Part shown: in pieces, positions 25,401-64,000 of the stretch
Layout of the letters: the number at the start of each line of letters is the position of its first letter
Position numbering within the stretch: position 1 is the first letter of the stretch
NCBI GenBank assembly: GCA_013396655.1
Contig: WBMV01000293.1
Span: 32,760 to 96,759 of the forward strand
DNA: 64,000 bases
From: Campylorhamphus procurvoides
Lineage: Eukaryota > Chordata > Aves > Passeriformes > Dendrocolaptidae
Direction of reading: 5' to 3'
Translations under genes and position numbers: made by a program
Notes under the pieces: model-generated
What the model was told of the DNA's origin: nothing
Databases searched by the model: none
What the model saw: the letters and a program-made list of their open reading frames with translations, nothing else

Positions 25401-26699
25401 ATGCCCTGCAGCAGGCTGCAACCTGAAGCGTACTACCACCCCAACTCAGTATCATGTAAGGACTCCAGTCCTTTCAGTAAAACCATGGCATCCTCTTTCA
25501 CTTAATTTTTTTTAGCTCCTGCATAGAAAATTGCAGGAGGACATTCTGCTATTATACACTTCACAAAACAATACCCTGGAATTATTTATTTTCCCAGTTC
25601 CTTTGCTGTGATACTTTGCCCTCATTTAAAGCGAGCACTGACAACTCCACCAGTAATAGACAACCTTGTTGTGCAGGCAGCTGTGCAAAAAGTGCCTCCT
25701 AAAGAGGGCTGTGACTGAAGAAGGGATAGACTGTCCTTCTGCTTTTTCAGAAGGGGAAGTCAAGCCAGCTGAAACTGGAGAAAACTGCACTAGCTCATTT
25801 CCCCATTCTAAACATGTCCATTAGCAAGTGTGAAATCTGCTACTGACCTGTTGCTGCAGGTTCATTAACTGAGGTGTCCAAGTAATCAGCAGGCAAATGT
25901 GTCAGTGGTTATAATATGCACAATACCCATATGCTGGGTTAGCAGGTAAGGTGCACCAATGAGCTCATTCCATGGGGCTGGGAGGGGCTGCCTGCTGGAG
26001 AGGCACCAGCTGCAGAGCAGAACAGGATGTGTGTTTTGAAAATGCCTCAGCATGGAGCTGACCCTGCCCCTGCTGACATCATTGGCACAAGGTTCCCATA
26101 CTGAAGATCAAGGGAGCACCTAGATCTGCATGGAGCAACTGTGACAACACAAGCATGTGTCCTGCAGCACTTCAGAATGAGAAAGCATGTGATGCTCTGA
26201 ATTCATCTGCTGAATTTCAGGTTGCTCCCAGGGAATAGACACTGCACTCAACTGAATTTAAGGTTTCAAAATTTACCTTGAAGATACAACCACCTCAGCC
26301 ACACAGAACTGGATTTCTATCTCAAAGGCACGAAAGGACCTTACCCCTTCGCTGCAGGGAAGTAATTACACTGCAGCATGTTCTACCTGCTTACAGAATT
26401 ACAGCTAGGACCTGATTTGTTGTAAAATACATGAATGGATACTGCATGGACCATCAGGAAGGTCTTTATTTTTTCATCAGGGAATAAGATTTATCATTTG
26501 TGCATAAAATGCAGCCATCCCAAGCTCATGCCAGTAAAAGAGAAACCTTTACAATCATCTGCATTTTTAGAGATTGTCATATAGTCAGAACTGTATGTCT
26601 CTTATGGCTTGTGAAACTTTAAAAAAATAAATGTACATGAGTATCTTACACAATGTGAAGTGTAACCAGGACTAGAGGGGACTTAAAATAACTGTTGTA

Positions 26700-26745
26700 T
26701 TCACAGAATCACAGAATATCCTGAGCTTTTGAAATAGTAGGACTT
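26700..26745 (-). repeat. Short CR1-type terminus
   Basis: TTCACAGAATCACAGAATAT, followed by CCTGAG, matches the reverse complement of avian CR1 3' ends. Similarity fades within about 50 bp, so only the tip of the element is recognisable. Confidence 0.55.
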
Positions 26746-27451
26746 AGAGCAGCTTGTAGCATGTTTCCATAACTAGAGGATCAGAAGGGCATCCCTCACA
26801 GCCTTCAGCAGAAAAGCTCTCACGTAGGACTACGCAACTATTGCCTACAGTAGGACTGCAAGACCAAACCCATCATATATAAACTGTGTGATGCTCTGAT
26901 AAAGCATGCACTTACTACTTTGAATTAATGGAACAAACTATAACAGGGTTTAATTTGAATTGGTTCCTAATCCACGCACTGAAATACTGACCATTTCACA
27001 GTTCATCTCATTAATGCATACTAATCATCAAGTTAACCAGTTTATCTTTTATTTAGGAAAAACGTATGAATCATGACAGATATAACAGAAAAAATTACTT
27101 CAAATATACAGATATATTGTCCAATTAACCGTTGAAGTAGTTACTGAAAATTAATGGGTTTTTTTTTCTTCCAAAGTAAACAAAGTGAACTCTTTGCAGG
27201 AATTTTTCCTCATTACAAAAGCTGAGATGCATTCAGGTACGGTGAAATTCAGCTGTATTGGGAAATGTAGACAGTCTCAGCTAAATCCCTGATGATTTTA
27301 ATCCCTGTAATCTCCCCAGCATTGCTGCATCGAATTTAGTCCTTAAAATATATTCCAAAGTAAAACTAGCCATTCCAAATCTACAGTCATTCTTTTCTTT
27401 AAGTCAATTCACAGAACTGCTGAAAAAGTAAACATTTCTATTTAAAAATAC

Positions 27452-27519
27452 AAAAAGGTTTGTATAGAAGGTACTTCTCTTATACAAAAGGATTTGTATA
27501 GAAGGTACTTCTCATACTC
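27452..27519. repeat. 34-bp tandem duplication
   Basis: Two copies of a unit containing TTTGTATAGAAGGTACTTCT are offset by 34 bp (starting at 27,459 and 27,493). They have only minor differences. Confidence 0.85.
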
Positions 27520-28886
27520 TCTTATATTACACAGCTCTAGATGGGCCCAGGTGGCTCTTCTCAGAACCGGATGCTTCTGACTAGGTAAGAAAAATGACAA
27601 AAGTGAGTTAGGTTCATTGCAGCTTTGTATCTTATTACAACTATGTGCAGTTTGTGTTGCATTGCCCAGTTCTTTAGGCCTAGAATCAGCAAACATGCAG
27701 AAGCTGAATATTGCTCTCAATAAATATGAGATTAATGTGTGCTTGAGTGGTTTCTGTAAGAATTTAGGACAAATATTTACTTCAGTATAAATTCAGTGGA
27801 TGGCCTAAAGCATCTAAAATCCAAATCACTGCAGCATCAAATTGTGCAGCCATTGCTCAGATGACATTTCCGTGACCTTTAATGGACAAGTAAGATAGTT
27901 TTATATATCTCACTGGCTGCAGTGCTTTCCATGACAAATCAAAAATTTTTCTTTACTATATTTTCTCCTGCCACATGCAGTTTTATGATAAATACCCCCA
28001 AAGCAGACTTCACTGATTTAATAAGACCACTACTGCTGTGCCTGAAATGCTCAGAGCACAGACAATTGGGATGCTGATTTGTCAGTGCCTGCCACTTTCT
28101 ACCACATCATTTCATCGTCCCAATGCCTCCAGCAGCCTTCCATGTCCCAGACTGTGTTCATGCTGCACAGATGAAGGGCCATGGCCAAGGCTGTCCCTAG
28201 TCTCCAAAAAGCTGGATGGTACCAGGAGTGAAACCCACAGGCTCCAGACTCACCCAGCCACTGCTTCTCTATACCAATCAAATCAAATTGCTGATGCATC
28301 AAATACTGCACAATGAGGAAAATATCTCATTTCAAGTATTATCAAAAAACTGAAATGGGAAGAAGTACTACCATTTTCTCCAAACAAAGCACAGAGAGTC
28401 AAAAACACATGGGTCAGCATTTGAGATTTGGTGATGCGATAGCATTGCTATTGCTGTTCTCCATTGCCACAAAAATGTCATTTTTAGGACCAAATGAAGT
28501 TAAAAATAGCATAAGAGACAGACTTCGGCATTTTGGCACTGTAAATAAACTAGGCTTTTCATAAAAGTTAACAGAAAAGAAAGAAAACTTCTAAAGTAAT
28601 TTTGTCTGTCATCACAGCTAACAGCTTTTCTGAGTGTTCCAGGCTCAGATAATACTGCAATAATAGTGACGAGCCTTCCTGTTCAATTACGGTTTGGAAA
28701 TATAGGGGTATTACCAAGAACAATGCTCTTTCACACAACCATGTCTGAGTTCTTCATAAACGTTAAGTCCCTCAGCTTTCAGTTGTTCTGCCCCCAAGGT
28801 ATGTAATTACCATTACACATTTTTATCTTTAGGCCACATTTTCCTATGACTGACTGCCCCTGAAATTTGAACAGTGTTCTTTACAT

Positions 28887-28892
28887 TTTATT
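28887..28892 (-). promoter_or_regulatory. Candidate proximal polyadenylation signal of GTF2I
   Basis: TTTATT on the plus strand is AATAAA on the minus strand, about 200 bp past the GTF2I stop codon. Other AATAAA words occur further along, so the real 3' UTR may be longer. Confidence 0.4.
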
Positions 28893-29093
28893 TGGATGAG
28901 GAAGTGAAAACATCCTATATTTTATATGTGAGAACTGAGACAGATAAAATAATTCACATGTAAAGGACTGACACCTTCTGACATTCAGTATTGTACCTCA
29001 TCCCTCTTCCCACCAAAATATATAAAAATACTATTCACTGACAGGTGTTTACTTCACAAAACACTAAATTCTTTTACCCAGTATTGGTGATGT

Positions 29094-57779
<28,686 letters not shown>

Positions 57780-58470
57780 CAGGCTACAATCTGGGCGCTA
57801 AAGAACCCTGTTTGACAGGGGAGTGTTTCTTCGTCTTCACACCAATGACCCAGCTTTGACAGCTCCCCTCTGGGGAGGCATTAGGCTGCTAATGGGGTAT
57901 TAGGGACTGGCACAATAGGCAGCTATAATGACCTAGACCACCAAAGATTCCAAAAATATCCCATGACTCACACAGTTAAAAAACACATTGTGAAACTCCC
58001 TGTCTTGAAGGAGGTACTGGGCATTCCCACCTGAACCTGAGCATATATAATCTTTGGGTGTGGAGACTTCTGGTACCACTCATCAGAACCAGAGGAGAAA
58101 CAGCACCTCAACAGGACTGTGACTGCCACTCTCAACCAGACTACAACCATCATCACCAGCAGGTTTCCTTTCCTTTTACTTTGTATTCAGGGGGCCCATG
58201 TGGCCCTCAGCACAGGGACGAACAAACGCCATTCTGTTCGTGTCCAAGGAGGGCTGGGTTATACAGCTATTTTTGTGGATTAAAATCAGTTTTTCTCTGT
58301 ATCATTGCACTTTTTGTAATCTTTTTCATAAACTGTAACTCTGACTTGTAATCTCTTTTGAGTTGGTTCATTTCTCTCACTGGTTTACCTGTAAACCTGC
58401 CCATCTTTTGGTACCCAGTGGAGTGTATGAGAGAGAAGTAAGAATAACAATTTCATATTAAGCATTTGTG
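57780..58470 (+). mobile_element. LTR-like sequence (low confidence)
   Basis: This stretch has a TATA-like GCATATATAATC at about 58,040. Its T-rich 3' half (GTAATCTCTTTTGAGTTGGT, then TCATTTCTCTCACTGG) looks like the U5 end of avian ERV LTRs. I could not find clean TG...CA ends or a target-site duplication, so limits are approximate. Confidence 0.4.
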
Positions 58471-58482
58471 TATTTGGGTACA

Positions 58483-59331
58483 TGTTAGAGTTTCAAACCT
58501 CAGTTGGAATTCCTTCCAAAAAGCTTGGAGCCAACGCCTTAGTGTCGGTAAAGATGGTTAACAAAGGACACAAAGGATGTGCATATCCTGATGTTATCTG
58601 CCTTAGGCACAGCCCTTTTACTCTGATCTCTCCCCAGGCTGGGGAGGGGAGCAAAGACGGGCTCGGGTGGGGGAAAGGGTCAATGTTTCTGTGCTTTTCT
58701 GTGCAGGTCAGGAGTTCAGCGGCTCGGCGCGGAGGAGAGAGAACCGAGACACACCAGGTCCGTCATCGCTGGGAGACCAGGATTGTGTCTTTTGCTCTCT
58801 GGCTTCACTGATCACCCGTGAATATCACAGGAGAGACCGCTGTGAGGAAGAGAAACACGCCTGTTTTTCCTACACTGCAAAGGCTGGGTTTCTGGTGCTC
58901 TTATCACCGACCTCACAGGAGCCGACCTGGCAACGGTACTCCTGCCACTCCCCTGAGAGAGCCCAGCTGGCCGGGCACGACATCGCCACCTGCTGTCCGT
59001 AAATGTAACTGCAACCCCTGAGAGAGAGAAGCCAGCGGCTGAGGCGCAACAGCGCCACCTGCTGTCCGTAGATATAATTGCATTCCCCCCCCAATTTGGT
59101 TTTAGGGGGCGGCAGCCAAAAGACCCTTTAATTGTTTGTTTTGTCGTTTGGGGGGAGGAGCTTATTATAAACTGTTGTTTGGTTCTTTCCTGGAGATAGA
59201 GATATATATAGATATATAGATAGATAGATATATTGTGGTTAAGAACTGCTATCCTTTTATATATATATATTTTTCCTAATTAAAGTTCTGCTTTCTAAAT
59301 TTAAAGGAGAGGGATTATTTCTTGGCCAACA
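58483..59331 (+). mobile_element. LTR-like element upstream of the ERV (moderate to low confidence)
   Basis: It begins TGTTAGAG and ends GGCCAACA. It contains a TATA-type TTATTATAAACTG near 59,163 and a late AATTAAAG poly(A)-like signal near 59,279. An internal duplication of CGCCACCTGCTGTCCGTA occurs at about 58,985 and 59,052. GGTAC occurs just outside both ends (58,477 and 59,334), but not in exact register, so a target duplication is not proven. It may be the 5' LTR of the older provirus. Confidence 0.45.
59195..59270. repeat. GATA/TATA microsatellite
   Basis: Runs of GATATATATAGATATATAG and GATAGATAGATA are followed by a TATATATATA run, inside the LTR-like element. Confidence 0.85.
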
Positions 59332-59452
59332 TAGGTACCTCAGTTCTCCCTTGAACTAAGACAGTACAGAAACTCTCTGATCATCATGTTCATTGATGTA
59401 TTCATGTGGATTTGTACCTAACCCTGTACATACTTTTGCATATGGGGCACTA

Positions 59453-60062
59453 TGTGGTGGTTTAGTTTTCTTGGTTTTGGTCTGGGTCTTCCTTGGTAGC
59501 AAGGTCATAACTAAGGAAGTATTCTACACCATTTCCTTCACGTAATCAGGTCTATATAAAGACAGGAGGAAGGTTTCCTCCCTCTCTTTTTTGATCTCTT
59601 CTCTCTCTCCATTTCGTGTGCTTGGAGGACATCAGGTCCCTGAGTCGGCTCAGCGATTATCTCTGTGAGCTGAGGCCTCTCGGAGAAGCTGCTGTCCCAG
59701 CCGTACGGAGGGGAAGGACCTGCTTTCTCTTAAGGGGAGTGTTGGTGAGAATTGCTTGTATTAGTTACTTATTGAGCTTTTCCCTGAGTTTACGAGGGTG
59801 TGTATTTGTTTTGTTTGGTTTTACCCATCTGTTGTCCCATTTCCCTTTCCCTTTTCCCCTTTTCCCTTTGGGGGTTGCTCTGGGATTTGTTCTGTAGATT
59901 CATAGTGTTTGATTGTATGTAATTGTAATATATGTGAATATATATATATACTTTTACTAAAATTGTCTTTTTGGGTACTTTTTTTTTCCCTTCTCTCTTG
60001 GGAGGGGGGAATCTGTGTGGCCAGCAGTTGGGCTTTGCAGGGAGCCAACCCAAACCTCCACA
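59453..60062 (+). mobile_element. Solo LTR A (610 bp) of an avian ERV, with CACTA target duplication
   Basis: It starts TGTGGTGGTTTAG and ends AACCTCCACA, so the tips are inverted (TGTGG/CCACA). It is flanked on both sides by CACTA (59448-59452 and 60063-60067), a perfect 5-bp target-site duplication, so it is one complete insertion that lost its internal part by LTR recombination. A TATATAAA box lies at 59553-59560. It is about 95% identical to LTR B. Orientation is antisense to GTF2I. Confidence 0.93.
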
Positions 60063-60379
60063 CACTATTTGCCTATTGTGATGCCCATTTTAAGACCAGG
60101 GAGAGGAATCAAAATTGCATTGTTGATATATGATGTTTATGTCATCATAATGTCAGAGGCAGTGAGTTTCACTTGGAATGTGCATTCAGTCTTTTTGTCT
60201 GTCCTGGTTTGGGTTGCTGCCTCAGGGGCCTCATCAATAATTACACTGACCCTGCAGGACAAATAGGAGACACTGCTTGTTTTCAGCCTTTCACCTCCTT
60301 CTTCCCCTTCAGACCTCCTACAACAGTCTTTGAAAATACTGAGCTTCCTCTTGATGTTAAGGACAGCATAACATTGTTG

Positions 60380-61407
60380 TTAGTTTTGCTGTGTTTCCCC
60401 TCTACTGTCTATACCACACTTAGAGGCAGAACAGGGCCTTCTAGTCAAGTTGTCTGGAGGCCTGCCCTGGGAGCGGATAATGCTGAGTGGCATGGGAAGT
60501 GGGAGGACATGGGCCAGTATTTGGAGAATTTCTCTCTTCCAGTGATCTGGTAATTCACCCCTGAACAACTGGAGCACCCTGTTAGAGTAATAAGCTACAC
60601 GAAGGGAAAATGCTGTGACAGCTCCAGAGACGGGCAGCTTACAGCAACATGCTGGGCCCTGGCCACTGCCTATCAGACACAGCACCGTCAGGAGGAGGAG
60701 AAAAGAAGCAAACCCACAGACACCATGTCCACCCAAACCATGGCTGATCCAGAGAGAAAAGGAAATAAATCAACAGGCACCTTGTCCACACAAACCATTG
60801 TGAAGCCAGAAGAACAACTGAAAACAATAGCAGTCACCCCTGTTCACAAAAGGAAATCCAAGACTAAATCAGTTCGTATAGTGAATGACAAGAGGCAGGA
60901 CCTCCCCAAGCAGCAGAAGAAACAGAGCCAGAAATAATCACTCTGTCCCTATCCCTGGTCGAGCTGCATGAGCTGCAGAGACAGTTCACGTGACAGACAA
61001 ACGAGTCCATTCTGACCTGGCTGCTCCAAATCTGGGACGCCACAGCCAATGATACAACTCTAGATAGGAGTGAAGCAAGGCAACTGGGATCCCTGTCTCG
61101 AGATGTGGTCATCGATCAGGGGACTGAAAAGAGGCAGAAAACTCTCAGTCACTGACGGCAACTCTTGTCAAGTGTGAGGGAGAGACATCTTTGTAAGGAG
61201 GACCTCCACGTACAGCAAGGACAGAGGAACACAATGGAACAAGGTATCCAGGGCTTAAGAGAATTAGCCATACTGGAGATAATATTTTGAGAAGATGAAA
61301 GAATACCTAGAAGTCCAGACAGTGTACAGTGCACATCCCAGATGGGATTGAAATTTGCATGGCTCGTGACAGGAACATATTCTTGCTACTTAGCAATGTT
61401 GCAATGG
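60380..61407 (+). pseudogene. Degraded ERV-L-like gag, part before solo LTR B
   Basis: Plus-strand translation across frames gives gag-like text with repeated STQT phrases near 60,725-60,800, a Lys-rich stretch ending near 60,937, and capsid-like text near 60,960-61,120. Several in-frame stops and frameshifts break it, so it is not functional. It continues after the LTR insertion at 62,013. Assignment to class III (ERV-L-like) rests mainly on the downstream pol. Confidence 0.65.
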
Positions 61408-62012
61408 TGTGGTGGTTTAGTTTTCTTGGTTTTGGTCTGGGCCTTCCTTGGTAGCAAGGTCATAACTAAGGAAGTATTCCACACCATTTCCTTCACGTAA
61501 TCAGGTCTATATAAAGACAGGAGGAAGATTTCCTCCCTCTCTTTTGCTCTCTTCTCTCTCCCGTTCGGGTGCTGGGAGGACATCAGCTCTCTGTGATGGC
61601 TCAGCTCTTATCTCTGTGAGCTGAGGCCTCTCGGAGAAGCTGCTGTCCCAGCCGTACGGAGGGGAAGGACCTGCTTTCTCTTAAGGGGAGTGTTGGTGAG
61701 AATTGCTTGTATTAGTTACTTATTGAGCTTTTCCCTGAGTTTACGGGTGTGTGTGTATTTGTTTTGTTTGGTTTAACCCATTTGTTGTCCCATTTCCCTT
61801 TCCCTTTTCCCCTTTGGGGGGCTGTTCTGGGTTTTGTTCTGTAGATTCATAGAGTTTGATTGTACATAATTGTAATATATGTGAATATATATATATATAT
61901 ACTTTTACTAAAATTGTCTTTTTGGGTACTTTTTTTTCCCTTCTCTCTTGGGAGGGGGAGATTTGTGTGGCTGGCAGTTGGGCTTAGCAGGGAGCCAACC
62001 CAAACCTCCACA
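61408..62012 (+). mobile_element. Solo LTR B (605 bp), same family as LTR A, with AATGG target duplication
   Basis: It starts TGTGGTGGTTTAG and ends AACCTCCACA. It is flanked by AATGG at 61403-61407 and again at 62013-62017. A TATATAAA box lies at 61508-61515. The flanking gag-like reading resumes on the other side, so it inserted into the older provirus. Its target duplication differs from that of LTR A, so the two are independent insertions rather than the two LTRs of one provirus. Confidence 0.93.
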
Positions 62013-62460
62013 AATGGAGAGAGAGGACAAGGTGGGCGCATTGGTTAGTAAACTCAGGATTCAAGAAGACACTGTCACTGCTCCATTATGAGCCCATGTC
62101 TCATCTGTGGAAACAAAACTGGCTAAACATGTCCGAAGCCTGGAAGAGAAGATAGAAGAGGGCCACCAGGACCTAAGAGAGGAAATTAAGGAAGGAATCT
62201 TCTGTATCTTGCCAGGATATACAAGAGTCTCTGCTATTAGAAGCAGGAATCCCCCAGCTAAAAAGAGAAAGAGCACTCCACATGGCAATCTATGGTTTTG
62301 CCTCCATGAGCATGGAGAAGATATGAGGAAGTGGGATGAAAAACCCACCTCTTCCTTAGCAGCACAGGTATATGAATTGAAAAGAGGAATGACTACCACA
62401 AGAAACTCTTCAAGGATAAATACTGCTTTGGTGTCTTGTGAGCAAGACTCCAGATAGTAT
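62013..62460 (+). pseudogene. Degraded ERV-L-like gag, part after solo LTR B
   Basis: Contains a charged, coiled-coil-like stretch (VRSLEEKIEEGHQDLREEIK, near 62,131-62,190) and, about 150 bp later, WFCLHEHGEDMRKWDEKPTS (62,293-62,352), a phrase typical of avian ERV gag. A TGA near 62,090 and a TAG near 62,458 interrupt the reading. Confidence 0.7.
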
Positions 62461-62469
62461 AGGAGTGAT

Positions 62470-62790
62470 GATGTTATGCCCGATCCTCTTGGAGGGACCT
62501 CCAGGTCATATTTACAAGATAAGCACAGTGAGTACCATGACCAGAACAAGGGGTACCCTGCGTCCAACCAGGCAGAGGAGAGGGACAGTCGGGTCTACTG
62601 GCCTGTGTGGATTCGGTGGCCTGGCAAATCAGAGCCACAAAGATATAAGGCTTTAGTTGACACTGGTGCACAATGTACTTTGATGCCATCGAGATATGTA
62701 GGGGAAGAATCCACCTCTATTTCTGGGATGACAGGGGGATCCCAACAGCTGACTGGACTAGAAGCTGAAGTGAACTTGACTGCGAAGTAA
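62470..62790 (+). pseudogene. ERV-L-like protease region, interrupted
   Basis: The plus frame carries the retroviral aspartic protease active-site motif VDTGAQCTLMPS, with the DTG at 62659-62667. It is followed by a Gly-rich flap-like stretch. The frame stops at TAA 62788-62790, before the rest of pol. In an intact relative, protease and polymerase would be read through. It is a relic. Confidence 0.82.
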
Positions 62791-64000
62791 TGGCATAGAC
62801 ACCCCATCGTGACTGGTCCAGAGGCCCTATAGATTACCATAGGAGTGGGTATTTCAAAGATCCAAAAGGGCTTCACTGGGCTTTGGGCATAGCTGCTGTG
62901 GAGACAAAGGAAATTAGACAGTTGAACACCTTGCTTGGTCTCTCAGAGGACCCTTCTGCTGTGGGATTACGGAGGGATGAAGAACAACAGGTACCAATGG
63001 CCACACTGTCAGCAATACCCCACTGACCATGACTCCGTGGCACCTATGCATAAGATGATCTGTGAATTGGAGAACAAGGGGGTACTCAGCAAGACTTGCT
63101 CACCCTTTAGTAGCCCTGTATGGCCAGTGTGCAAGTCCAGTGGAGAGTGGAGGCTGATGGTACATTACCGTGGCCTCAATGAAGTCACACCAGCCCTGGG
63201 TGCTGCTGTGCCAGACGTGCTGGAGCTTCAGTATGAGGTGGAGTTCAAGGCAGCCAAGTGGTGCCACCACTGACATTGCCAATCCCTTTTTCTCCATTCC
63301 TTTGACAGCAGAGTACAGGCCATAATTTGCTTTCACCTGGAGGAGTGTGCAGTACACCTGGAATTGACTGCCCCATGGGAGGAAACACAGTCCCACCATT
63401 TGCCATGTACTGGTCCAGACTGCACTGGAAAAGGGTGAAGCTCCAGAACATCTACAGGGCACTGATGACATCAGGGGAGAACACAGCAGGGGAAGTTTCT
63501 GAGAAAGGAGAGAAGATAATCCAGATTCTCTTAAAAGCTGGTTTTGCCATTAAATTAAGTAAGGTGAAGGGATCTGCTCAGGAAATTCAGTTCCTAGGAG
63601 TGAAGTGGCAAGATGGATGGCAAGATGGACATTACCAGATTCCAATTGAGGTGATTAACAAAAGAGCAGCTATGTCCCCACCAACCAGCAAGAAGGAAAC
63701 ACGGGCTTTCCTAGGCGCTGTGGGCTTTTGGAGGATGCATATCCCTAAGTGCAGTCAGACTGCAAGTCCTCTCTACCTTGTGACATGGAAGAAAAATGAT
63801 TTCTAGTGGGGTGGGGTCCTGAACAACAACAAGCCTTTGAACATGAAGAACATGCTCTACATTGCAGCCAGGGAGAGTGGCCTTTCCTGGAGCCTCTGGC
63901 AGAAAGTGTCTGGGGAGACCCCAGGACAACCACTGGATTCTGTAGTCAGGCATACAAAGGATCTGAATCCAGCTGTTCCCCAACTGAAAAAGAGATCCTG
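62791..64000 (+). pseudogene. ERV-L-like pol (reverse transcriptase to start of RNase H), degraded, runs off the window
   Basis: Open stretches at 62935-63273 and 63327-63806 encode reverse-transcriptase fingers/palm text (SSPVWPVCKSSGEWRL, the TDIAN motif-A region after a frameshift near 63,260) and the connection-type text QFLGVKWQDG and AFLGAVGFWRMHIP. The catalytic Y-x-D-D box is altered: the two Asp codons are at 63464-63469, but the preceding Tyr position is Gly. Stops occur near 62,830-62,930 and at 63,805. The element is inactive. It continues past 64,000. Confidence 0.85.

Larger units (their letters stand above)
22427..28880. other. Intergenic region between NCF1 and the GTF2I 3' end
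   Basis: The NCF1-proximal kilobase is GC-rich; the rest is AT-rich, unique-looking sequence. I see a 34-bp tandem duplication near 27,455 and a short CR1-like terminus near 26,700. I see no convincing exon on either strand. The left part probably includes NCF1 regulatory sequence. The right part may include GTF2I 3' UTR if the proximal poly(A) signal is not used. Confidence 0.6.

Noticed and set aside
59453..62012. Interpretation of LTR A, the intervening sequence and LTR B as one short provirus
   Set aside because: The 5-bp duplications differ (CACTA versus AATGG), and gag-like reading continues across LTR B, so these are separate solo LTR insertions.

Overview
This window is vertebrate nuclear DNA, almost certainly from a bird. 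It carries many short CR1 LINE tails, several with the characteristic 3' end ATTCTATGATTCT. It also carries class III (ERV-L-like) retroviral sequence, compact intron-split genes and one strongly CpG-rich promoter. The gene order matches the Williams-Beuren (7q11.23-type) neighbourhood. Three genes are recognised, all on the minus strand and all co-directional: GTF2I (5' part outside the window), NCF1 (complete coding region) and RCC1L (last coding exon not found). I cannot name the species.

Layout, left to right. Positions 1-565 hold no recognised gene. Positions 566-13,611 are ten coding exons of RCC1L, a mitochondrial RCC1-repeat protein, with CR1 fragments in two introns. The CpG-rich RCC1L promoter and a degenerate six-base repeat fill the short gap to the NCF1 polyadenylation site near 14,255. 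NCF1 (p47phox, the organiser of the phagocyte NADPH oxidase) covers 14,533-22,300 in eleven coding exons, with a long homopurine tract (on its sense strand) just upstream. Positions 22,301-29,093 are intergenic sequence plus the GTF2I 3' untranslated region. GTF2I (TFII-I) covers 29,094-54,759 in 21 coding exons. These encode I-repeats 2 to 6 and the C-terminal tail. The N-terminus, the first I-repeat and the exons between them lie beyond the right edge.

From about 57,800 to 64,000 the sequence, probably inside an upstream GTF2I intron, is retroviral and antisense to the gene. A degraded ERV-L-like gag-pro-pol is present. One solo LTR has inserted inside its gag, and a sister solo LTR lies just upstream. 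Both solo LTRs have intact TG...CA ends and their own 5-bp target-site duplications (CACTA and AATGG). Less certain LTR-like stretches lie further left.

The three genes do not form one pathway. NCF1 acts in the phagocyte oxidative burst, RCC1L in mitochondrial ribosome and GTPase biology, and GTF2I in transcription. I found no RNA gene, no CRISPR array and no undescribed multi-gene system. The most informative signals are the paired solo LTRs, the modular exon phases of GTF2I, the altered phosphorylation-site set of NCF1, and the unusual repeats around the RCC1L-NCF1 junction.
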